Origin: Liolophura sinensis
Lineage: Eukaryota; Mollusca; Polyplacophora; Chitonida; Chitonidae
Direction: 5' to 3'
NCBI RefSeq assembly: GCF_032854445.1
Contig: NW_027018015.1
Location: forward strand, 54,407 to 118,406
DNA length: 64,000 nucleotides
In this document: positions 1 to 12,231 of the stretch, one piece after another
Layout: every line of letters begins with the position of its first letter
How positions within the stretch are numbered: position 1 is the stretch's first letter
Notes under the pieces: generated by a model
Told to the model about the DNA's origin: nothing
Databases searched by the model: none
Seen by the model: only the letters and a program-made list of their open reading frames with translations
Made by a program: the position numbers and the translations under genes

Positions 1-215
1 TGCCGCCAAAGGGCTGTCGTCACTGAAGTGTCATGCCGAAGACACCAGATATGATACCCCACCCAGTCACATTATACTGACACCAGGCCAACCACTCCTG
101 CTACTTTTCTCCAACCTTTCAGTGCTGAACAGTTGGCAAGGCAGCAGATGTAAGTACTATTTTTAAGTCTTTGACATGACCCGACGCAGGTCTTCCTACA
201 GAGTCATTGTAGAGG
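1..215 (+). repeat. SINE fragment (mollusc tRNA-type family A), cut by window edge
   Basis: The stretch contains GCCGAAGACACCAGATATGA, ACATTATACTGACACC and CCTTTCAGTGCTGA, wording shared with the copy at 62475-62725. It ends in an AAGTCTTTGACATGACCCGA segment that leads into the tRNA-like head in full copies of such elements. The 5' part lies outside the window. Family assignment rests on my memory of bivalve repeats and the second copy here. Confidence 0.6.
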
Positions 216-404
216 ATGACCTGAGTGGTGCATATACTTTTACTCTAACCTGTGATGATGGCCGTAAGCTGAAAGATTTTAAAGTGTGAACAGATAATGT
301 GTTGTGACTGACGTCTAAGTTACTGGCACCTGGCTTATTTATCCTCCAGTCTGGTGATGTTTTTATTATTGAAACACGATTAAGCGGTTTATTTATTTGT
401 TCGG

Positions 405-595
405 CGTTTTACGCCATACTGCAGAATTTTCACTTATTCGACGGAGGCCAGCATAATGGTAGGAGGAAACCGGGCAGAACTCGGGGCGATTCGCATGTTG
501 ATAACAGGCCTTTCCACGTACGATCAGAGAGGAAGCCAGCGTGAGCTGGATTTGATCTCACAGCGACCGCATAGTTGAGAAGTTCGGGGGTCATT
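405..595 (+). repeat. SINE fragment (mollusc tRNA-type family B)
   Basis: Core words GGCGTTTTACGCC, GGTAGGAGGAAACCGGGCAG and AGAGAGGAAGCCAGCGTGAG identify the same family as 8862-8990, 17030-17125 and 63012-63135 (minus). The end carries TCACAGCGACCGCATAGTTG and GGGGTCATT, the part next to the tRNA-like head. Diverged, so an old insertion. Confidence 0.65.
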
Positions 596-639
596 TCACC
601 ATGTTGGGAACACGATAAAGTGGCACTGATATAACATCT

Positions 640-1000
640 ATCTCAGATTATGTTATGTTACCAAAACCATCATGCCAAAAAAGTGGACAATCTGCCATTG
701 GAGTTCTTATAAGATCAGGCAATGCCGAACATTGTTTTAAAGAACTACAAGATGACATCACACGCACCGGACCTAGCTTTAAACGAATGTAGTTGATGGG
801 AGATTTCAACTTTCGCTATATATTTGCTATGATGAATGACTACATTGAAACAGAGGTCTTGTTGACTGATAATACTGTGTTAGATAGTAATAATGCATCT
901 TTTGTGTTAGCGGCGCAGTTTCTAAACAGTATAGGTGTCGAAAGGCAGATATTTTCAAAACAGCTCGGTAGAGGGAATAACTGAGGTTATAAATTTGTAA
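640..1000 (+). pseudogene. LINE endonuclease domain remnant (APE-type)
   Basis: Two linked peptide pieces read as the end of an apurinic-type endonuclease of a non-LTR retrotransposon: FKELQDDI around 736-760 and MGDFNFRY at 796-819, followed by an acidic YIETE stretch. In working elements the second is GDFN with R nearby, an active-site strand of the endonuclease. The two pieces are separated by an in-frame stop just before the ATG, so the domain is dead. It lies in the same orientation as the reverse transcriptase and C-terminal remnants downstream, and together they fit one decayed element of about 3.4 kb. Confidence 0.55.
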
Positions 1001-1029
1001 ACTTACTCTGCAATACAAATATGTTTAAT

Positions 1030-1515
1030 ATCTAGTGAGTATTTAGTACCACCTTTTGGTATTTATCGTTGTTGTATAATAATGTTCTAAATAATGATGT
1101 GATGCATGTCTAATGAATTCTTTGGCATGTCAATTATTTTCTTTTTATACAAACATATGCATTCAGTCTGAATTATGATAATATTTATGAATATATTAAA
1201 CATATAAATATGATGAAATCCGGGTTGAACACATTTGGTAGACCAAAGTACCAAATTCTGGTGCAAATATATTTACTAAACATGTGTTACATTTACGACT
1301 AACCTTTGGCACGCTTTCATCCGAACTTTGTTGTTTTCTCCGGCTTTAAATATAACACAAATGGTCTATTTAACACAACATAACGATTCTATCAGACAAC
1401 TGTACGATAATAATAGAATACATTCTAGCATCACTCAGACAACAGACTGCTGTTAAATTTAACACATTATTTTTTGACTGTAATAACTCATTGCATTAGA
1501 ACTAGTCAAGAAATT
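1030..1515 (+). repeat. Direct repeat, copy 1 (pairs with 2885-3470)
   Basis: Shared words with copy 2 include AATTATGATAATATTTATGA, GGCACGCTTTCATC, TTTAAATATAACACAAAT, CATAACGATT and CTAGCATCACTCAGAC, all in the same order. This copy separates the endonuclease and reverse transcriptase remnants of the LINE. Identity is visibly below 90 percent, so the duplication is old. Confidence 0.75.
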
Positions 1516-1528
1516 ATGTCATTTAATT

Positions 1529-2110
1529 ATGTTTGATGCCGGAGTTATATCTGAAAGTTGGATAATTGGGATTGTCAGACCGATTTATAAAAACAAGGGC
1601 GACCTAGCTGATCCACATAATTATCACCCTGCGACAATTTTAAGCTGTATGGGTTATATGTCTACAGCAATTATTAATAAAATACTCTGTCTATTTTATA
1701 AAAAATTCACAGTATTTTTAGAGGCACAGTGTGGCTTCAAAAAACAATATTCTACTTTGGACAATATTTTGTTTTAAACATTATTATAATTTTTTTTCTT
1801 AGTTACAAGAAAAGTTTTATAGTACATTTATTTATTTTCCGAAAGCATTTAATGAAGTTTAGAGAGATGGATTGTGAGATAAACTATGCAAATACGAAAT
1901 GTTTGACTGATCACAAACATGTATTGCTCAATTAAATGGTGCATATCAGATGAAAAAAAACAAACAGAAGCAATTATTTTATTTGCCAAGTTCGCGTCGG
2001 ACAAGGTGACAAATTGTCACCGATATTGTTTTCTGTAAATCTGAAGATCTGGACGATTTTATTTTGTCACGCTCGGCATTAGAATGTATGTAGATATGGA
2101 AAGATGTTGT
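1529..2110 (+). pseudogene. LINE reverse transcriptase remnant (non-LTR)
   Basis: The first frame (1529-1777) reads GVISESWIIGIVRPIYKNKG, then NYHPATILSC, AIINKILC and GFKKQYSTLDNI. This is the fingers part of a non-LTR reverse transcriptase, in which SW.....PIYKKG, NYRPI..L and Q.GF+...ST are family hallmarks. A frameshift follows. At about 1990-2035 another frame reads CQVRVGQGDKLSPILFSVNL, the motif V+QGD.LSP..F. The catalytic FADD box is not seen. At least three frame breaks and several stops make this a fossil copy. I cannot assign the clade (CR1/L2/Jockey-like are all possible). Confidence 0.85.
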
Positions 2111-2884
2111 GGATCCCGGTACTGTGATTAAGTGTACTGGATGATACATTAATATCGGGAAACAGCTAATTATCCAGTTGTCAAAAGCTCTTACATAAAA
2201 TATGACTTCCTTATCGATTTTTATTGATCTACAAATTACCTCTTTAATAAGACTATCCAACTAATCTTTTTCAAGGCTGTACAGTTTGTGGATTGAAATC
2301 TTTAATCTTAATCGAAGGTTTTTCTGAATAAATTATCAATTTAAATCTTGAACTGCAGACTATACTATTTATGGGAAACTTGGTGTCTTTCCATCGTATA
2401 TCCGACTTTACGAGCGCAAGGTTGCTTGTTTAATTACGAACTGCGGAAGGACGAGGAAGTAAGATGCCATACTGAAAGAAACTAAAATATGAAGTATGGT
2501 TCATCACAAAGACAAATGAAAATTATGCGTAAAATTTCTTTCATTTATTCTTTCAGATTTTTTCACTTCCTGTGACGTAAAAGTTCCTAAACTCTGATAA
2601 TATGGTCCAAAAAGCTCCCCTCAGAATTCGAACGTTTGAACGCCTTTAACTCTTTACACAAAAATATATTTAAAAAATGAAAATATATTTTTACATTCTT
2701 TTAAGTGGTCTATTTAGTGAAAACTACTTTGATTTATAGAGGTATTTCCTTTAAAGGAGAACAAAATGTAAAAGTGATACCTAATTCACATGAAAGAGCG
2801 TGAAAACTTATTTGCAAATATGGCCTTTAAATTTTGGGGGAATTTTTTTACAAGAAAAGGGTATCTGAAAATATTTTGTATGGT

Positions 2885-3540
2885 AAGTATTTGGGATCAA
2901 ATTTGGCTGTTTATCATTGTTGCATAATGATATTAAAAAGAAGGATTTGTAATTTTTAAATTTTGTTGTTTATATTCAAACATAGGTATTTAATTTGAAT
3001 TATGATAATATTTATGAATATATTTAACTTACAAATATGATCAAAATCCATTCTGACCACGTTTATTCGCCGAAAAGACCAATTCTAGGGCAAATATATC
3101 ATTAAACATGTCTTACTTCCTGGTTTATAGCATTATTACACAAACACTATATCTACCAAAAAGTGGTTCCAAATACTCACCATACAAGAATCATTTTCAC
3201 GTGTCTTTCTCTTTACAAAAAGACTAGGTTTTGGCACGCTTTCATCTGAACTTTCTTTGTTTTCTCTGCCTTTAAATATAACACAAATTGTCTATTAATT
3301 CAACATAACGATTGTATAAGACAAACCGAGTACTATGTTAAATATTACACAATGCTGTGCTATAATAAGAGAATGCAATCTAGCATCACTCAGACTTCTT
3401 GTTAAATTGAACAGATTATTTTTTGATTGTAATAACTCAGTACATTAGAACTAGTGAAGAACTTATGTTGCCAGTATATGAATTTACGACTAACTTTTGG
3501 CACACTTTCATCTGAACTTTATGTGGGGTTTATATTTTCT
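2885..3540 (+). repeat. Direct repeat, copy 2, with a third partial copy
   Basis: 2885-3470 repeats 1030-1515 in order, with about 100 extra bases. At 3481-3540 a further short stretch (ATTTACGACTAACTTTTGGC, CTTTCATCTGAACTTT) repeats part of the block again, matching about 1295-1345. The two main copies bracket the reverse transcriptase remnant. Confidence 0.7.
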
Positions 3541-3649
3541 CCACCTTTAGCTATCAAGTGAGGTACTCCTTACCCAGTGTGTGTCATTTTATATCGTCAT
3601 CATTGGTCGAAAATATCTTGTGTGAATCTGGATTTGGTTACATACGGAA

Positions 3650-4083
3650 ATAGAGATATGAATATTACATGTGGACTATATATGTCAGTGTTAAATCCAA
3701 AGACTTGCAAAGGTCTTGCTACATTTACCACAAGTAACAATAGACTCCCCATAGAGACAGGTCATTGGTACAATACAACAGAAATGGTCGTTGATTTACG
3801 AAGTGTGATACTAGCAGTGTTGGTAATGAGTACCATTTCATAATGGAATGCCCAAATTCAAAACAATTAAAGTTACGTCCAATCTTGGGAGGATATTTGG
3901 CTAAAGCCAGGTGTATATAAAGTAAGATACCGTCTCCAACCCACCGTTAAAGGAGAACTGAGTAATTTAGCAAATTTTGTTGTAGATGGAATGTCCCTTT
4001 TCTTGTTGATTATCCAGATGTATCATTGTTTTTCTTTCTTTTTCTATTTTATTCCTTGTAAGCTAATAAAATGAATGAATGAA
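3650..4083 (+). pseudogene. LINE 3' end: ORF C-terminus remnant and tail
   Basis: 3700-3780 reads GLATFTTSNNRLPIETGHWY. A second frame at about 3805-3870 reads GNEYHFIMECPNSKQL. These are the conserved end of a class of LINE polyproteins (RLPIETGRW, then a CxxC...GDEYHF..ECP zinc-knuckle-like motif). A frameshift separates them. The element ends in AATAAAATGAATGAATGAA at 4065-4083, a short-repeat tail typical of LINE 3' ends. Confidence 0.75.
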
Positions 4084-4920
4084 GAGAACTGAATTGAAGA
4101 AACCAGCCAGCGAGGGAGCTGGAATAATAGAACCCTCCATGATCATGACACAAAATGCTGAAGTTGCGGTACTCACCCAGATAAGCGGTCATCCAGAGAC
4201 GCGTTTTTAACCATCGTTACAAAACAGCAGTCCAAGGTAATATTCCACATGTGCCTACGTGTCGGCCATGTTGATTGTTACTACCATGGAAACATCGAAC
4301 TAATGTACAAGCTCTTTGAGAAAAGCCGCTGGAAATTAGTCTATATTTGTGATAAATAGGCACATTTGGGCAAACCAAAGAAAAAATATTTCTTGCTTTG
4401 TTTACCCTCCTAGCTTTATAACAAGCGGTCAGACTTGACAACGTGAAAGCGATAACATCCTAGAAGACTCTTCAAATAAACTGTCATTATATACATGTAC
4501 AAACAGGCATATTATATCGGAAGGCTTCTTCTGAAACCAATAAAATTATTTGTTACATATAGTGGTATTGGGCACACAGTTTGGCAGATTTTTTCTTTCA
4601 TAGTGGGCATCCATTGTAACTCACCATATAACGAAAATAAACTTCATAACACAAGGCTCTGTTAGGTGGACTTAAAAGAAGTACATGTATTCATTAAAGT
4701 CAATATACTTGTCTCGTATGGTTGACGTCTCACACATTGATCGTGGGGTAGCTACTCTATCTCATTTCTGAATCTTGAGACTAGACCCGCGCAAGTCAAT
4801 TGAATATTATATAAGGTACGGCTCGGATATCTCTTCACATATATGAACCCTTATTTTCTAAAGTTAACACTGAAAATGAAATGTTAGAGAAACCAGTAAA
4901 TACAAACATACAAATACACT
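4084..4920. other. No recognisable feature
   Basis: AT-rich sequence with scattered stops in all frames. I see no exon signature, RNA gene or known repeat core. Confidence 0.6.
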
Positions 4921-5062
4921 TTCCAGGTTAGACAAAGCGGCTTCAATTCCCCCAATGCTCTTTCAAGGACAGACAAAGTGGCTTCCATACCAATCAATGC
5001 TGTTCTCAGATCAAACAAAGCGACTTCCATCCCTTCCAATGCTCTTTTCAGGACAAAGTGAC
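4921..5062 (-). repeat. 42-bp minisatellite, about 3.3 copies
   Basis: The unit runs GACAAAGCGGCTTC ... CAATGCTCTTTCAAGG with a period of about 42 bp. On the minus strand it is open and gives a 14-residue repeat (ALEGMEVALFDLRT, then ALIGMEATLSVLER, then ALGELKPL). That pattern could be a coiled-coil scrap or chance from a period divisible by three. No splice context was recognised. Confidence 0.7.
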
Positions 5063-6702
5063 TTCCACCAACCACCCCCCATTAGCCCTGTCTCCTAGCC
5101 CTGTCTCCTGACATCTGTATGACTTCACCTGAAACCTGAGCCTGAAATGCGTACGACGCACCACCCTTCTGAAAATGACGCCCAGAAAATAGGCTAGCAT
5201 TATACCCAGTTGCAGACAAACACCGACGTAGAACACACAGACACGACATATGCGTAACAGGACGAATTGTATTCTTATGAGGCAAAGAAAATAGAGTCGT
5301 ATCAAGATCGCCACAACTGCACATAGACATAGTCTTGAAGGCAGTTACCAAACATAAAGCAGATCCCGGTATTGCAATCAGGGGAAACTTTAACTCCTGC
5401 TAACAAAACTGAACAGTTTTAGACCTCTTCATAAAAAAACACTACATAATCGTCGCTCATATGCACTTTCTGCAAGACTAGCTCTTTGCTAGGGTCAAAC
5501 TTAGCCAAACTAACCAGTAACAAATTAGATTTTCTGACTGTGAGAAAAAGGCGAAGGGAAACGTTTCAATCCTCAAAGTAGTAACTTCAGTTCACTAACC
5601 CCAAGTCTGGAAGCTACCAATCCTAACAACATAGGCATAGTAGGAACTCCACTGAAGTAAGTGTGTATAGACGCAAAAGACTAGAACGTACGACTCAAAT
5701 ATTGCGCGTACACACATGTTGTAAGTCTCCATTATGATCTCCCCCACTGTGCAAGTCTATGAAATGTCAGGTCAAAATAGTTTCAAAGCATGACAGAAAA
5801 ACAACCAGATCTCTTTATATATATCTACATTCTTCACACCCAGGAACAGTAGCCTGTGCCAAGAATTGAACAAGCATTACAAAAACATACAACTCCGCAG
5901 ATCCCCATTAACCAGCTGCCAACCCATTCATGTGAACACAGCAAACATGCATGCTTCAGTCAAGGAGTTAAGGCACCCAGCTGTAACAATTAGATGGTTA
6001 TAATGCATTGAAGATAGAACTATATTCTTGACATGAACATTATTACTGCAGGCAGTTTGTTGACAGCAAAATCGTTTATCCTTTAACTCTTGTTACAGGC
6101 TCGAATCTCGACAGATTCCCCCTCCAATGTGAGGTGACTTTAAACATAATTGAAACTAACTTCCGTCGTCTTCATAACACGGAACTGTGTACATCTATTT
6201 GAGAGATATTTGCTGATGAGGGCTGTAGATTTTGTTGTTGAAATCGAACTTGAATGTGTTCTCGTCAAATTTGTAATGAGTCCAATAGCTTTCTCCGTTG
6301 TTATGCACCAGTGTATTTAAATAACGTTCTGATATATCTGTAATTGTAATCTGTAAATATCTAATCATGACATATTGTTTGTGATAGCGTCAGTTTTGGA
6401 AAAGTGACGTGAGTTCTATGAGCACGTGTTTCGGACATAACGGACCCACGGGACAAAACCGACTTTTATGTCAAATTTAATGCCATTTGTCGTACCGTTT
6501 TTATGGTCATTTCTAATGATAGATATAGCTATTTGCAGCACATAAACGTTACTATGGACAATAAATGTCGACAAAGAGGTTCCCAAGGGGCCGGGCAAAA
6601 TTTTGATGACCTGTGATCTATGGTAAGCCTGGTTTTATCCTAGTTCTCATAGATTTTGTGGGTGTCTTTCCTTGCAAAGTTGCACAAGAAAATTAACCAC
6701 CT
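5063..6702. other. No recognisable feature
   Basis: The open frames at 5048-5351 on the minus strand have no motif I recognise. The rest is AT-rich non-coding sequence. Confidence 0.5.
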
Positions 6703-6740
6703 GGGGCAAAACGGACCACAGTCACAGTCCATTTTGCCCC
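6703..6740. repeat. Inverted repeat, 14-nt arms
   Basis: GGGGCAAAACGGAC at 6703-6716 faces GTCCATTTTGCCCC at 6727-6740 with a 10-nt spacer; 13 of 14 positions pair. Related words occur nearby without the second arm (GGGACAAAACCGAC near 6451, GGGACCAAAACGGAC near 8199). Confidence 0.8.
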
Positions 6741-8861
6741 ATTACCTCAAATAATCAATTAAATACCGTAATTTAGGTAAACTCTCTCTAGTCTATCAAA
6801 GAATAGATACCAATTTTAAAACAACAATCATAGCAAAATCAGAAGAAACATGGAGAAACCCATTATTTATTTAAAGGTATATGATGTATGATGGTTCAAA
6901 CGTATAAAGCGTGTATCATGTACACTTTCACAGGAGCATGAAATGGTAGATTACGATAACAAATTAAACTTCCAGCCCTTTATATATTATTTTCCTCATT
7001 AAAGTTGTAAAATTATCCAAGCTGAAAACATGTCATAAACTATACGCCAAAATACCGAGAAGACCACAAGAAAACACAACATTTCATGAATATTTTAAAC
7101 GTGGGACGCAGATATTCTAATTTGACCTCTGGTTCTAAAATTTAAACTCTTCCACATTCACTGCATGTACTAAAACGAACAACAAAGACTTAACAAGTGT
7201 AATGTATTCAACCATTGGAACCCTAATAAACTATGGAACAGTCCTCATTTATCGCTTCTATTTTATATTAGTGCATAGCAAGCTGCTTAACCACAGTATG
7301 GAAACATTTTATTTAACAAAAACCAGTACAGATAAAAGAAAATAAAAGAAAAGGTAAGTATCTGAAATATCTGCATTTGTCACAGTTAACAAAGGAGTTT
7401 ATAGCCACCTAGGGTACTGCAACCTCTGACCTTGCTGATCACGTGGTCCTTGTATAATTCATTTACAGTTGCATATTGCTATTTAGACAGATATACATAT
7501 TTTAAGTATCTACAGATATGTTTAAATTATCTACTTGCCCCGACTTTTTATTTTTATTTAATATATGTATGAGTGTTGAAAATATACCTTTTTCAGCAAA
7601 ATGCATCATATTAATAATGAATCATATATGAATGTCATGGCACAATTGGAATTCATATCAGGGCTTATTATATATTTTAGCTTTTAACTAAAATAAATGT
7701 AATCAAAATTCAACCTTTATATCTGCCTACATATTAATGGGTTAAAACCTAAGTTACACATCTGAGACAAGTAAACGCTTTTCAACTCCAGCCTGGGATA
7801 GAGTTCAGGTGTCCTTCCTCACACTTGTACGATTTCGTACATGTAAATGCAGGCAACTCTTGTAAAACAACAGTTTGAATTTACTGTCGGCTGAAGTCTT
7901 TCTAATTCTTTCCAACAACCTTTGTCTTACACGTTAATATCAAGTATGCTTTTTAGCTAAAATTCATCTGCTAATTAAATTTGAAAAAGTTTATGGAAAA
8001 CACTGTATATAGAAGTGAAAAGATTGATACTTGTGCCTTTTTCACACCGGCATACATGTGTGAGTTTACCATAGCTGTTGCACAGTTATCTGTATCATTC
8101 TTGGCTCTGAATATTACATGATGTGTGTTGGAAATCGTTTGTTAACCTCATTTAAACTAAAAGAGTAAAAAGCGTAATGCCGGTGCAGAGTATCTCATGG
8201 GACCAAAACGGACTTTTCTCTGGAGAGCATTTTACACCTACTGGCACAACCATCTACATGTGAGGTTCCTGACTATATTTATAATGAGAGTTTACGTCGG
8301 CTATTATAACATGATGATTTGTACACTATCCATGGATCTACTGAGACTCGCACCTGATCCTCCAGAGTTAGCTAGTCCGTTAGAACCCACTCCCCTAATT
8401 GATAAACCTTTAAAAGTAATGATTTTTACGAGCTGCTGTGGTGTGTAATGATATACATACATCTACCACCAGGTAGGCTGTATTTATTGTATTTATTATT
8501 TTATCTTGATTCACAGCTTCTAACTATGTAACATAAATACTTAACGAACTTCGTTTTTCCTGATTTTGTAGCTTGTTACCTCAACACCTCGTCACCTGGC
8601 GCCCATCATGTCTTCATTCCATCAAGAAATCATATCATCCTACACATGGAAAGAGTCGTAGGTTAACTAAATTCATCGTCTCCCCGCACATAAGAAGTGA
8701 GGCAGTAGCCTACACGCACTATCTATCAGTTACGATTCCGCCAGGAAATCGTGAGTTAAAATGTTGAATTCTGTCCATCACAAGAGTTTGAAGCCCAGCC
8801 TTGATGCTTTCAGACCCTCACCGGTAGAGAGTTAATAAGGAGCCTTCTTTAAACAAATATA
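6741..8861. other. No recognisable feature
   Basis: AT-rich sequence with short open frames (such as 8197-8448) that lack known motifs and splice sites with matching phase. I see no repeat core. Confidence 0.5.
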
Positions 8862-8990
8862 TTTGGTTGGCGTTTTACGCCGCACTCAATGATGTTTCAT
8901 TGATACGACCATCCGCAGGTTGCTGGTATACCATTCCCCGCACATGTAGGACCAGAGAGGAAGCCAGCATGAGCTGGACTTGGCCTTCTT
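8862..8990 (+). repeat. SINE fragment (family B)
   Basis: GGCGTTTTACGCCGCACTCA is followed by ACGACCATCCGCAGGTTGCT and GAGAGGAAGCCAGCATGAGC. The middle GGAGGAAACC part is deleted. Confidence 0.75.
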
Positions 8991-9045
8991 TATGTTAAGT
9001 TAGCGACTATAAAACCCAGCCTCCAATATGCTTCAAGCCTAATGA

Positions 9046-9512
9046 GAGGGGAAAACCAACTCTCCTGAGTTGTTACACATCAAATAATGTTTGGACCCTT
9101 CAATAGAGGGGAAAACCAGCTCTCCTGAGAAGTTACACATCAGGTAATGTGTGGACCCGGTATTAGAGAGAGAGGAAAACCAGCTCTCCTGAGAAGCCAC
9201 ACATCAGGTAATGTGTGGACCTGGTATTAGTGAGAGGGAAAACCAGCTCTCCTGAAAAGTTACACATCATGTATAATGTATGTACCCGGTATTAGAGAAA
9301 GGGGAAAACCAACTCTCCTCCGAAGTTACACATCACGTCATATGTGGACCTAGTGTCAGAGAGGCAGGAAATCCACCACACCTGGGAAGATACACATCAG
9401 GTAACATTCGCACGATGTATCAGTCAGACAGGAAACCCATCACAGCTGAAGATACACATCAGGTAAAATGAGAGGAAACCCAGCACTACTGAGAAGATAC
9501 ACATCAGGTAAC
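9046..9512 (+). repeat. Minisatellite, unit about 62-64 bp, about 8 copies
   Basis: Each unit has GGGGAAAACCAGCTCTCCTG, then GAAGTTACACATCAGGTAAT, then GTGTGGACCCGGTATTAGAG. The first five copies are the most regular. The last three are shorter and diverged (GGAAACCCATCACAGC, GATACACATCAGGTAA). Decay toward one edge is usual for arrays maintained by unequal exchange. Confidence 0.9.
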
Positions 9513-11653
9513 TTGATCATGTTGAGTGTGAAATTGGTGTACGTAAAACTGTGTAAAAATGCTACATATTGTGCATGATTTAAGTGTGTATTACTACATT
9601 TTATTGACACTGTAATTCAACCATTCAAACGACGATTACACATTACACAATCACTTATTTTTATTAACCAAATGTTTCAGAAGCTGGAACACAAAAGACA
9701 GAGAATGGCCAAATATCCCTGAATCATACATGAATACAACAACATCTGACATCAACATAACAGAAAGCTGATGAAATGGTGCAGTGACCTCATAATCTTT
9801 ACAGCAACAATACTGGGGATGAAGCCGTTTCCTATAGTAAATCATGTACAAGCCAGACTTTCACATTTGCAAAGTTCAGAGATCAAAGATGATTTGCCAG
9901 CTGATTTTACATCAACACCTTGAGTGTTTTACTGAAAATACATGTATGGGAACTCAAAAAAAGTACTTATTTACTTTTTATTTTTTGGATTGGTAATCAA
10001 ATTCGCAACAATGATACTTTAATTATTTCATCAAGCTAAGCACATGCAATAAAAAAAAACTATATTCTAAATAAAATGCAACATAATCAATGTATATACA
10101 TGTATTTAGAAATTAGAAAATATCATAATGTGGGCATAATGCTTAGAGGACAGTGAATACAATAATACATGTCACAGGTCATATCACAGCACTTACATGT
10201 AGAAGTCATTTAAAGGAAAAAAGGTTATATCCACAATACATATATCTGAAATATTGTTAGAGAACTACGGAGTGTAGAGAAATAACTGGCACATTTTTAT
10301 GAGGTTTACATACTGAGTGACAGAAACAAATTATTTTAGCATCATTTTCCTAATAAATGTATGCACAGATTCCAGTAAAGATTTCAGAGGCTGAAAAGGT
10401 TAAAGATGTAGAGTACACACTAAAAAAAAGTGTTTTCTAAACACATTTTCATTGCAGTTTGGATTAATGCCAACGGGTATTTATTCATAAAAAAAATGTT
10501 TACATAGTAATGTGGTAGAGGTATTTAATAAACACAAATAGTCCAGTAAATGTCAATGTGTTTATACTGAAGATAAAAATCTGATAAACAGCTTAAAATA
10601 TTTACTCTTGTAAACATGTCACATACTCAAACTATGCCCAAATCATGACAAACTGTTGTGAACGCCAAAGTTTGAATAAGCAAAGTTGACAAATAGAGAA
10701 ACATTTAGGAAAGGAGAAACTTACAGCTGACAATGTTTTCAAGATAATGGCATCCTAAAACAGTTCTTGTTCAGCATAGGATTAACCTCATCATGCAGAC
10801 AACATAGGGTCGACCGGAATTCAAAACAGAATTATCTTGTGTAACGCGCTGCAACAACAACGTCAATCTGATCTGGTCCGTTTTTACGATTTAATCTGAA
10901 ACCACTCATGGGTTATGACGTACTGGCCCGATCATGGTAAGAAAAATAATTTTCTATACCCTTAGCCACTTTCTGAGAAAGTTATTTGGAAAAAGGCTGT
11001 TTTTGGTAGTTAGATCCGATATTGAGGTACTCGCGTTCTGAGAGAGGCAAAATATTTTTTTTTCAGTGGGGCGAAATACTGCGGCAAGTTTCCACGAAGT
11101 TAGGTACAAGAGACCAGTGCACCAAAAAAGAGCAGTCTTGACAAAGTGTAACCCAATTTTGTGGTTAGTTACGTGGTAAGTGCACTATTCTATATATACA
11201 GATTATTGGTTATTTATTTCTACAAGATTTTTTGTCACAAATGTACATCCTACTACATGTAACATGTTGACTATACGTATTGTCAAGTACAAACTCTGAC
11301 CTGTTTTGCTCAGTGACACTCCTGATTATGCTGATTTACAAGTCACCATCACTAAAAATAAAACTACCCAGTCATTATCTACATGTATTTTGTCTGAAAG
11401 AAAACTGACATTGATGTTCAGGACAAGTCAGATAGACTGTGTATAACTACACCAAGCTGTAAGCTTGTGACAAATCACTGACCACTTTGCAGAAGAAGCT
11501 ATACATACTGAATTAGCCACACTGCTCACATTAACTAAAACATCTACAAACTGATCATTTTTTTTTTCTTTTTTTAAAAAAGACTTAACAAAACAGTGTA
11601 TTTCAACAAATTATAATATTATGGAAAAGATGTAATGAATAATTACCCGATGG
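9513..11653. other. 3' flank of the TRIM gene, no other feature seen
   Basis: This lies downstream of the minus-strand stop codon at 11654. A minus-strand AATAAA (plus-strand TTTATT near 11213) is about 440 bases after the stop and could be the poly(A) signal. No reading frame with a recognisable domain is present. Confidence 0.4.
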
Positions 11654-12231
11654 TCAGGAAGTGCTTATCATATCACAGAGAACTGGAGGCAGAGTTGCAG
11701 AGTCACCCGGTACCAGACGAGCAGACACAGACACAGATCCAGACCAGCCAAACTCAACCCATGGCACTAGAGGCTCTGTGACGATAACACCACTGTCAGT
11801 GTACATTACCTGGTTGTTGTCACAGTCCAGGACTGTCAGTGTGTGGTCATCACAGTCCAGGTACACACCCAGGTGATGAGGTCGTGTGTAACGTCTGTCC
11901 TGTAGATAGTCAGGTTTGACCTCACCAGCACAGTCACTATAACACCTGACCTCATCATCACTGTACACCATCTCAATGTACCAGGAGTTACGGCCAGGGT
12001 CTGTCTCCTCACTCACATCACAGCTCTCCTGTGTCACTCCTACACGACAGGAACAGTCATGTGAACAGGTGATGTGTATCTCCCAGTAGTACCTGCCCGT
12101 CTGATAACGCCCGTCTGTCACAGCTCTCATCCACCTCCACACCATGGACAATCCCTCACCCTTCACCACACAGCCGTTGTCAGTGATTCTCAGCTCACTG
12201 TCGTCTGTCTCTGTGAATCTCAGCGTCGGCT
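11654..12231 (-). CDS. TRIM last exon: B30.2/SPRY domain
   Basis: This exon encodes about 190 residues ending in VLCDMISTS and a TGA. SPRY landmarks in order: LRFTETDD at the start, SGRYYWEI-type [42 protein letters not shown] and [12 protein letters not shown]. The acceptor is TTTTCGCAG at 12232-12240, entered in phase 1, which fits the donor of the 182-nt exon (ACAA then GTAGGT). The PRY part is short or absent. In TRIM proteins this domain binds the target. An upstream ATG at 12278-12280 in the same frame lies in the intron and is probably not used. The plus-strand open frames here are shadows. Confidence 0.9.
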
